Assembly (NCBI GenBank): GCA_035307785.1
Contig: DATGHS010000385.1
Location: 1-12,018, forward strand
DNA from: DATGHS01 sp035307785
GTDB taxonomy: Bacteria; Planctomycetota; Planctomycetia; Gemmatales; Gemmataceae
Length of the DNA: 12,018 nt
Reading direction: 5' to 3'
Shown: one piece after another, positions 7,158 through 12,018 of the stretch
Layout: the number at the start of each line of letters is the position of its first letter
How positions within the stretch are numbered: position 1 is the first letter of the stretch
The notes under the pieces: model-generated
Database searches by the model: none
Told to the model about the DNA's origin: nothing
The model's input: the letters and a program-made list of their open reading frames with translations, nothing else
Position numbers and translations under genes: made by a program

Positions 7158-9284
7158 ATGGGCTGTATTCGAATTCTGGCCGTTCTGATTATCGCATTCG
7201 GACTGCTAACCAGTCGTGGTCTCGCAGCCGATGACATCCTCATCGCCGACTTTGAAGGCGAGACCTTCGGCGACTGGAAAGTTACCGGCACCGCGTTTGG
7301 CCCCGGTCCCGCGCGCGGCACGCTGCCCAACCAGATGCCGGTCAGTGGCTTTCTCGGCAAGGGTCTGGCGAACTCGTACCACGGCGGTGACGACAGCACC
7401 GGCACGCTTACCTCACCGGAATTCAAGGTTCAACGGCCGTTTATCAACTTCCTCATCGGCGGCGGTAAATATCCGGGCGAAACCTGCATCAATCTCCTCA
7501 TCGATGGCAACGTCGTGCACACCGCCACCGGGCCGAACGACAAGCCCGGCGGCAGTGAACAGCTCGATTGGCACACCTGGGACGTGCGCGACTTGATTGG
7601 TAAGTCGGTTGTCATCGAAATCGTGGACAATCGCAAGGGCGGTTGGGGCCACATTTGCGTCGATCACATCATTCAGAGTGAAAAGAAGAAACAGGCCGGC
7701 CCGGCGTCGCGCGAGTTGACCGTCGAGAAGCCGTATCTGCATCTGCCGGTGAAGACGGGTGCCACTATGCGGCGAATGAAATTCACTGTAGACGATCGAG
7801 TCGTCCACGAATTCGAAATCGAACTCTCCGATGAGCCGGCATTTGAAGTATTCGCTGATGTCTCCGAATTTAAAGGCAAAAAGTTGAAAATCGAAGTAAA
7901 CAAGCTGCCGGAAAACTCGCAAGTGCTCGCCGCAATCATCCAGTCCGATGCAGTGCCGGACGCAGAGCATCTTTACAAGGAAAAGCTACGACCGCAATTT
8001 CACTTCACTTCGCGCCGCGGCTGGCTCAACGATCCGAATGGGCTCGTCTTCGCGAACGGCGAATATCACCTCTTCTATCAGCACAATCCCTATGGTTGGA
8101 ACTGGGGCAACATGCACTGGGGCCACGCCGTCAGCAAAGATCTTATCCACTGGCGAGAAATGGCGGACGCGCTGTATCCCAAACAGTTCGGTGATTGGTG
8201 CTTCTCTGGCAGCGCGGTCGTCGATGCAAAGAATTCGTCCGGTTTCAAAGCGGGAAAAAATGACCTTATTGTCGCGGCGTTCACCAGCACCGGCCGCGGC
8301 GAGTGCATTGTTTACAGCAACGATAATGGCAACACCTGGACAGAATACGAGAAGAACCCAGTCGTGAAGCACGCTGGCCGCGACCCACGCTTGCTTTGGC
8401 ACGAACCGAGCAAGAAATGGATCATGGCAGTGTACGACGAGTTCCAGGGCAAGCAGTGGATCGCGTTTTATTCCTCACCGAACCTAAAGCAATGGACATT
8501 CGAGAGCCGAGTCGAAGGCTTTTTCGAATGCCCCGACATGTTCGAGCTGCCCGTGAAGGACGAGCCGAAGCAAAACAAATGGGTGCTCTATGCAGCCGAC
8601 GGGAAATACATGCTCGGCCAATTCGACGGCAAGAAGTTCACGCCAGAATCGGGCAAAAATCAACTCTGGCACGGAAACTTCTACGCCGCTCAAACCTTCA
8701 GCAACGTGCCCGATGGCCGGCGCATTCAGATCGGCTGGGGCCAGGGCATCACTTTCCCCGGCATGCCATTCAACCAGCAGATGGCGGTTCCGTCCGAATT
8801 GACCCTGCGAAGGACGAAGGATGGCGTGCGCATGTTCGCCGAGCCGGTGAAGGAAGTCGAATCACTGCATGGGCGCAGACACGAATGGAAAGACTGGATG
8901 GTCGGCCGTGAACAGACGATTGGCGAGGTCAAAGCCGATTCGTTGGACATTCAAAGTGAATGGGAGGTAAGCGACGCGGAAACATTCGGCTTCAACGTCC
9001 GTGGAGTCCGAATTGTCTACGATGCCAAGAAGCAAGAATTGCTCTTTGGGCGGGATCAAAAATTGAGATTGTCACCGGCGCAAGGACGGCTGCGCTTGCG
9101 TATGCTCGTTGATCGCGGGTCGATCGAAGTGTTCGTTAATGATGGTGAGGTAGCGATATCCATTGGCAACATGAAAACCGCAGATGACAGACTGAACCCG
9201 GTCGTCATCGGCGGCGGCATAAACTCCAAGACCAAGCTATTGTCTCTGGAAATAGCGGATCTGAAATCAGTATGGCAGCGATGA
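7158..9284 (+). CDS. Secreted GH32 fructan hydrolase (levanase/inulinase type)
   Basis: Retaining glycoside hydrolase of family 32, which cleaves beta-fructofuranosyl bonds in levan, inulin or sucrose. It is 708 residues from ATG 7158. A signal peptide (about 1-23, MGCIRILAVLIIAFGLL, cut near GLA/ADD) directs export. Residues about 28-172 form an accessory beta-rich module (IADFEGETFGDW, LIGGGKYPGETC, GGWGHICVDHI). Residues about 185-265 are a second module resembling DUF4980, which precedes many bacterial GH32 domains. The five-bladed propeller follows with all three acidic motifs: the nucleophile D292 in WLNDPNG, R408-D409-P410, and the acid/base E457 in ECPDMFE. The C-terminal beta-sandwich holds the typical DRGSIEVFVND. 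Whether it acts endo or exo, and its preferred linkage, cannot be read from sequence. No fructose transporter or fructokinase is nearby. The cyanase gene follows closely. Confidence 0.96.
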   Translation: MGCIRILAVLIIAFGLLTSRGLAADDILIADFEGETFGDWKVTGTAFGPGPARGTLPNQMPVSGFLGKGLANSYHGGDDSTGTLTSPEFKVQRPFINFLIGGGKYPGETCINLLIDGNVVHTATGPNDKPGGSEQLDWHTWDVRDLIGKSVVIEIVDNRKGGWGHICVDHIIQSEKKKQAGPASRELTVEKPYLHLPVKTGATMRRMKFTVDDRVVHEFEIELSDEPAFEVFADVSEFKGKKLKIEVNKLPENSQVLAAIIQSDAVPDAEHLYKEKLRPQFHFTSRRGWLNDPNGLVFANGEYHLFYQHNPYGWNWGNMHWGHAVSKDLIHWREMADALYPKQFGDWCFSGSAVVDAKNSSGFKAGKNDLIVAAFTSTGRGECIVYSNDNGNTWTEYEKNPVVKHAGRDPRLLWHEPSKKWIMAVYDEFQGKQWIAFYSSPNLKQWTFESRVEGFFECPDMFELPVKDEPKQNKWVLYAADGKYMLGQFDGKKFTPESGKNQLWHGNFYAAQTFSNVPDGRRIQIGWGQGITFPGMPFNQQMAVPSELTLRRTKDGVRMFAEPVKEVESLHGRRHEWKDWMVGREQTIGEVKADSLDIQSEWEVSDAETFGFNVRGVRIVYDAKKQELLFGRDQKLRLSPAQGRLRLRMLVDRGSIEVFVNDGEVAISIGNMKTADDRLNPVVIGGGINSKTKLLSLEIADLKSVWQR

Positions 9285-9358
9285 CGCGCCACACTCTATA
9301 CAATTTTCCCCGTGCCGCCTCTCCCTCGGCTTGTTCCCAACAGAAAGCGAGTCCCGCA

Positions 9359-9802
9359 ATGACGAAGTGCGAGATGGTTGAGACGATTGTGGCTGCGAAA
9401 ATCGCCAAGGGTGTTACCTGGGCGCAAATCGCCAAGGCAGTCGGGTTATCGGAGGTTTACACGACGTCGGCCTGCCTGGGCGAGAACTTGCTCAGCACGG
9501 AAGAGGCCAGCAAGGTTACGGGGTTGCTTGGCCTGAAGTCGGACGTGACCAATGCGCTCACACAAATCGCCACGAAAGGCGAGGCCGCCAAGACCACGCC
9601 CAAGGAGCCGACACAGTACCGGCTTCAGGAAATTATTTACGTGTATGGCCGCACCATCAAGGAACTGATCGATGAGAAATTCGGCCCCGGGATTATGAGC
9701 GCCATTGATTTCAGCATGACGATTGACAAGCAACCCGACCCCAAGGGCGATCGGGTGGTGATTACGATGAACGGCAAATTCCTGCCGTACAAGAAGTGGT
9801 AG
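9359..9802 (+). CDS. cynS: Cyanate hydratase (cyanase)
   Basis: Cyanase converts cyanate and bicarbonate to ammonia and carbon dioxide (via carbamate), detoxifying cyanate and releasing nitrogen. From ATG 9359 it is 147 residues; E. coli CynS is 156. The N-terminal half is the helix-turn-helix-like bundle (TWAQIAKAVGLSEVYTTSACLG). The C-terminal catalytic half has QYRLQEIIYVYG, EKFGPGIMSAIDF and ends GKFLPYKKW. The catalytic triad R88, E91 and S114 keeps the E. coli spacing (R96, E99, S122). The active site forms between dimers of a decamer. The frame is open upstream to ATG 9272 and ATG 9281, and the latter overlaps the GH32 stop as ATGA. Those extra residues (Ser/Ala/Pro-rich) have no counterpart in E. 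coli cyanase, so I prefer 9359. The Shine-Dalgarno is weak. No carbonic anhydrase or cyanate transporter gene is beside it. Confidence 0.95.
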   Translation: MTKCEMVETIVAAKIAKGVTWAQIAKAVGLSEVYTTSACLGENLLSTEEASKVTGLLGLKSDVTNALTQIATKGEAAKTTPKEPTQYRLQEIIYVYGRTIKELIDEKFGPGIMSAIDFSMTIDKQPDPKGDRVVITMNGKFLPYKKW

Positions 9803-9889
9803 CTGTTCGGCAGAAAAACCGTTTCGAGTGTCACACGAATTACCGATGACAGTATCGGAGTTATGGCCGCTATTCGACTGCGGTTTGAC

Positions 9890-9948
9890 GTAGCGGAACT
9901 CGTAAAGTTCCGACTGCGCAAAGGCGGAATTCTTACGAGTTCCGCTAC
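9890..9948. repeat. Inverted repeat in the cynS-downstream spacer
   Basis: The left arm 9890-9912 (starting GTAGCGGAACTCGTAA) and right arm 9925-9948 (ending TTACGAGTTCCGCTAC) are complementary: 16 bases pair perfectly from the outside, then AGTTCCG against CGGAATTC pairs with one extra base. The loop is 12 bases. It lies in the 172-base gap between cynS and the next gene, ending 26 bases before ATG 9975. No T-run follows, so a standard intrinsic terminator is unlikely. The form suggests a dispersed extragenic palindrome. The rest of the spacer (9803-9889) shows nothing clear. Confidence 0.8.
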
Positions 9949-9974
9949 ATCGTACATCCGCCCTGAGAGTTAAC

Positions 9975-11054
9975 ATGGCTCTTGTTGCAACTGCACCTGA
10001 TCTCGCATACTGGAACGAGCTGATTGGGAATGCGGTCCACGAACCAAATCGCACTCTTTCGAATCTCAAAGTCACTCGCGCGCACTACCTACTCTCTGAA
10101 GCGTTGCGTGAAGTCACAGGGTTGGAGGCCGGAGCCAACTTTCACACCTGGGCGGTGTGGGGCTCGCGCAAAGCCGGCCTAACCATCCGCGAGGAAGGGC
10201 TTGATCGCGCCATGCGCGAGGTGTCGATCATCTCCTTCTGCACCGGACTGCTCACGGGTTTTTTGGTTGGCACAATACTATCGCTCTGGTTGCCGTGGTG
10301 GATCGTCATCACGCTGTCGGCTTTCGGCGGCATCTGCGGGGCAGCTACCGGCCGGCACTGGCTGAAGATTGGCCGGCGGCGGGCGGCGGAGCTGATGCTC
10401 GTCGGCAACCACATTGTGCTCGAAGACATTGGCGGACAGACCGCTCGTTTCGTCACCTGGTTCTACGAAGTTGAAGAGCACACTGATGAATCATTCGCCG
10501 AGTTTCTCAAAGGCTTCCGGCCGGGGCCGACCGAAAACGGCGGACAGGATTTGCTGCGGCGGGCGTTTCAGCAATATTATCGCGCAGCTCTAACTGAGAA
10601 TCTCGACGAGAAACGACAAGCCGGGTATTTCGCGAATTGCCTGGCCATTCTGCACGAGCACATTCGGTTGCAGCCGTACATCACCGGCTCGCTGCCGTGG
10701 ATCGTTCGCCGCTGCGTGACCTACCGGCTCATGCGCTTCGATGTCGGCCCGCTGCGGCTAGCAGTGGGCGATGATGTGCCATGCCTCGACGGCCTCGATT
10801 ATGCGGAATGCCTGCAAACGCTGACCGATCCGGAATTAAAGGAGTTCCTGTTTGGGCCCAATGGTTTGGATCGCGGCGGCAACAAACTGGAAGGAACCAA
10901 AACGAACGACTGGACGCGCTTGCCTCAACGGATGAAATACATTGTGAACCTGTTCCGCGCGCTGCACCTGCACCCGGATGTGGTTTCGTTGCCCTATTCC
11001 CAGCAGCAGATGGAGATGGTGAGCGCGGGGCGGATTCCGCCGGGGCCGCTATGA
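9975..11054 (+). CDS. Conserved protein of unknown function with a central membrane hairpin
   Basis: A 359-residue protein; I do not know its function. Residues 1-82 look soluble and include ANFHTWAVWGSRKAGLTIR (54-72). A hydrophobic pair follows at about 83-105 and 106-126, separated only by the short turn LPWW, which predicts a tight membrane hairpin with both ends on the same side. The following RHWLKIGRRRAAE is positively charged and suggests the cytoplasmic side. The C-terminal part (about 140-359) has YYRAAL (201-206), then NCLAILHEHIRLQPYI (221-236) with its His-Glu-His. These two motif blocks resemble a family of uncharacterised bacterial proteins I recall (roughly W-x-x-W-x-S-x-x-A-G and LHEQxRLQP), usually described only as hypothetical. 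A Cys at 89, 121, 222, 247, 270 and 279 is also seen. The start ATG 9975 has a weak GAGAG upstream. It may share a transcript with the Ig-like gene downstream. Confidence 0.8.
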   Translation: MALVATAPDLAYWNELIGNAVHEPNRTLSNLKVTRAHYLLSEALREVTGLEAGANFHTWAVWGSRKAGLTIREEGLDRAMREVSIISFCTGLLTGFLVGTILSLWLPWWIVITLSAFGGICGAATGRHWLKIGRRRAAELMLVGNHIVLEDIGGQTARFVTWFYEVEEHTDESFAEFLKGFRPGPTENGGQDLLRRAFQQYYRAALTENLDEKRQAGYFANCLAILHEHIRLQPYITGSLPWIVRRCVTYRLMRFDVGPLRLAVGDDVPCLDGLDYAECLQTLTDPELKEFLFGPNGLDRGGNKLEGTKTNDWTRLPQRMKYIVNLFRALHLHPDVVSLPYSQQQMEMVSAGRIPPGPL

Positions 11055-11064
11055 CGATAAGGTC

Positions 11065-11155
11065 GAACAGAAGCAAACGAAGGAAACGAAGTTTGTTGGC
11101 AAAGCGTGTCACCCTGCTTCCCTTTGTTCTTCGTTTGCATCGTTTCCTTCTGTTC
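11065..11155. repeat. Palindrome built from 9-base units, between the hairpin-protein and Ig-like genes
   Basis: The arms 11065-11091 and 11129-11155 are 27 bases each, complementary at 24 of 27 positions, with a 37-base loop. The left arm is itself a tandem of a 9-base purine-rich unit (GAAGCAAAC, GAAGGAAAC, then GAAG). The right arm on the opposite strand reads GAAGGAAAC, GATGCAAAC, GAAG. The element begins 10 bases after the stop at 11054 and ends 23 bases before ATG 11179. It is probably a dispersed intergenic repeat; it could also form a hairpin in a shared transcript. No terminator-type T-run follows. Confidence 0.8.
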
Positions 11156-11178
11156 AATTCTTGAATACTGGAGGACCG

Positions 11179-11580
11179 ATGATGAAGTACGTCGCTTTTG
11201 CCCTCACCGCCGCTGCAGCGCTTGCCTGCTGTGCCTGGGCCGATGAAGTCACCCTGAAATCGGTGCCGCCGGTGGTCGTAAAGACAGAGCCGCAAGCCGG
11301 GGCCGATGACGTGGACTCGAAACTCACCGAGATCAAAGTCACTTTCAGCAAGGACATGACCGACCAAAGTTGGTCGTGGTCCACGCTCTCGCAGGAAAGC
11401 TCCCCAAAGATCGATGGCAAGCCGAAGTACCTCGACAAGCGCACCTGCGTGCTGCCAGTGAAATTGGAGCCGGGCAAGACCTATTCCATTTGGGTCAATA
11501 GCGAGAAGTTCGACAATTTCAAAGACGCCGACGGCAACAAAGCCGTGCCGTACCTGTTGGTGTTTCAGACGAAGAAATGA
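11179..11580 (+). CDS. Small secreted Ig-like (Big_5/SbsA-type) domain protein
   Basis: A 133-residue exported protein. ATG 11179 is preceded by GGAGGA (11170-11175), a good Shine-Dalgarno; a second ATG follows at once at 11182. Residues 1-21 form a signal peptide (MMKYVAFALTAAAALACCAWA, cut near AWA/DE); the Cys pair does not fit a proper lipobox, so I favour signal peptidase I. Residues about 30-133 are one bacterial Ig-like domain of the Big_5/SbsA type, with the start PPVVVKTEPQAGADDVDSK, the core ITEIKVTFSKDM pattern (here LTEIKVTFSKDM), the mid-strand LEPGKTYSIWVNS and the end YLLVFQTKK. Nothing enzymatic is seen. Single-domain versions of this type are common in planctomycetes in my recollection, often as part of larger secreted proteins. 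The role is unknown; cell-envelope or extracellular binding is an inference from fold and export. Confidence 0.88.
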   Translation: MMKYVAFALTAAAALACCAWADEVTLKSVPPVVVKTEPQAGADDVDSKLTEIKVTFSKDMTDQSWSWSTLSQESSPKIDGKPKYLDKRTCVLPVKLEPGKTYSIWVNSEKFDNFKDADGNKAVPYLLVFQTKK

Positions 11581-11589
11581 AGCTCCGTT

Positions 11590-11650
11590 TTGCACACTGG
11601 TGCAATACGGTATCTTGTTGTGTAGCAATGACTTTCGGTCCGCATTGCAC
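11590..11650. repeat. Mutually exclusive hairpins in the convergent spacer
   Basis: TTGCAC at 11590-11595, GTGCAA at 11600-11605 and a second TTGCAC at 11645-11650 allow two competing stems. The first is a 6-base-pair stem with a 4-base loop (11590-11605). The second pairs 11600-11610 with 11640-11650 (10 of 11 positions) over a 29-base loop. They lie 9 bases after the Ig-like stop, in the 141-base spacer before the convergent DUF1501 end. This could act as a transcript 3' end structure for either gene. There is no T-run, and chance is possible. Confidence 0.4.
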
Positions 11651-11721
11651 TTGAACCTACACCCCTACCCGTTGTGGAATATGGGCAGGATGGGTAATGT
11701 TTGCAGGCGCCGAACCGCTCG

Positions 11722-12018
11722 CTACCCCGACACCTCACGCAGCGGTTCGCCTGTGCTCAGCGGCTGCGTGCGGCCATCTCTTGTCACTTGAGCTTCGAAT
11801 GGCACGCCGAGGGCTTTGTAAATTGTCGCGCTCAGATCCTGCGGGCGGACGGGGCGATCCTTCACGTAGGCCCCGTTCTTGTCGCTTTCACCGTAGACTA
11901 TGCCGCCGCGGATGCCGGCCCCTGCCAGGATAGCCGGATAGCAATGCGGCCAGTGTTGCCGGCCGGGGATGCCGTTGTTCTTGTTGATGCGCGGCGTGCG
12001 GCCAAATTCGCCCATCAC
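11722..12018 (-). CDS. DUF1501 protein, C-terminal fragment
   Basis: The last 98 residues of a DUF1501 protein, a family related to alkaline phosphatases/sulfatases that is greatly expanded in planctomycetes and often exported by the Tat route. The fragment starts (reading leftwards from the window end) at the typical V-M-G-E-F-G-R-T-P motif, followed by GRQHWPHCYPAILAGAGIRGG, the conserved VYGESDKNGAYVKDRPVRPQDLSATIYKALG, and a short tail ending at TAG 11722-11724. The GTG at the very edge is an internal Val of the motif, not a start, so the 5' part lies outside the window. In planctomycetes this family usually sits next to a DUF1549/DUF1553 cytochrome-like gene, which would be expected upstream, right of the window. 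The substrate is unknown. Confidence 0.93.
   Translation of the reverse strand: MMGEFGRTPRINKNNGIPGRQHWPHCYPAILAGAGIRGGIVYGESDKNGAYVKDRPVRPQDLSATIYKALGVPFEAQVTRDGRTQPLSTGEPLREVSG

Noticed and set aside
9842..9858. Short hairpin ACCGAT...ATCGG after cynS
   Set aside because: The stem is only five base pairs and lacks a T-run; it is expected by chance.
10729..11628. Minus-strand open frame of 299 codons
   Set aside because: It overlaps the membrane-hairpin gene, the palindrome and the Ig-like gene on the opposite strand. Its translation is low-complexity and Arg-rich without recognisable motifs.
11600..11791. Small plus-strand open frame of 63 codons
   Set aside because: It has no ribosome binding site or motif and runs from the spacer into the antisense of the DUF1501 end.
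1..12018. A defence island, CRISPR array, prophage or biosynthetic cluster
   Set aside because: No cas, nuclease, toxin-antitoxin, integrase, transposase or biosynthetic core gene is seen. The recognised genes are housekeeping or metabolic, and there are no regularly spaced repeats.

Overview
The window looks like ordinary chromosomal DNA of a planctomycete (Planctomycetota, probably a Pirellulales/Gemmatales relative). The grounds are the C-terminal piece of a DUF1501 protein at the right edge, a small secreted Ig-like protein, a zinc-ribbon membrane protein with a DUF4190-like motif, weak or absent Shine-Dalgarno sequences at several starts, and a moderately high G+C content. This placement rests on recognised family traits and no database search was run. 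I see no tRNA, rRNA, CRISPR array, transposase, integrase or phage gene.

Layout. (1) 3-2471 (+): a large tetratricopeptide protein, probably cut at its 5' end by the window edge and built on a long internal super-repeat. (2) 7009-2492 (-): three genes in one direction, reading leftwards: a class III CoA-transferase, a small zinc-ribbon/three-helix membrane protein (41 bases after it), then mutS. A strong inverted repeat and a TATAAT box lie just before mutS, so mutS probably has its own promoter. mutS and the TPR gene converge with only 20 bases between stop codons. (3) 7010-7157: a divergent promoter region holding an interrupted palindrome. (4) 7158-9802 (+): a secreted GH32 fructan hydrolase followed at once by cyanase (cynS). 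(5) 9803-9974: a spacer with a hairpin element. (6) 9975-11580 (+): a conserved protein of unknown function with a central membrane hairpin, another spacer palindrome, and a small secreted Ig-like protein. (7) 11581-11721: a spacer with mutually exclusive hairpins. (8) 12018-11722 (-): the C-terminal end of a DUF1501 protein.

The genes do not form an obvious pathway: DNA mismatch repair, fructan breakdown, cyanate detoxification and CoA transfer sit side by side. The most distinctive signal is between the genes. Four spacers each hold a long, imperfect inverted repeat of a different sequence (5086-5162, 7077-7145, 9890-9948, 11065-11155), and a fifth holds alternative hairpins (11590-11650). 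I did not find a convincing new defence or biosynthetic system. The best leads are these palindromes, the 272-residue super-repeat, the membrane-hairpin protein and the interrupted DUF4190-like module.
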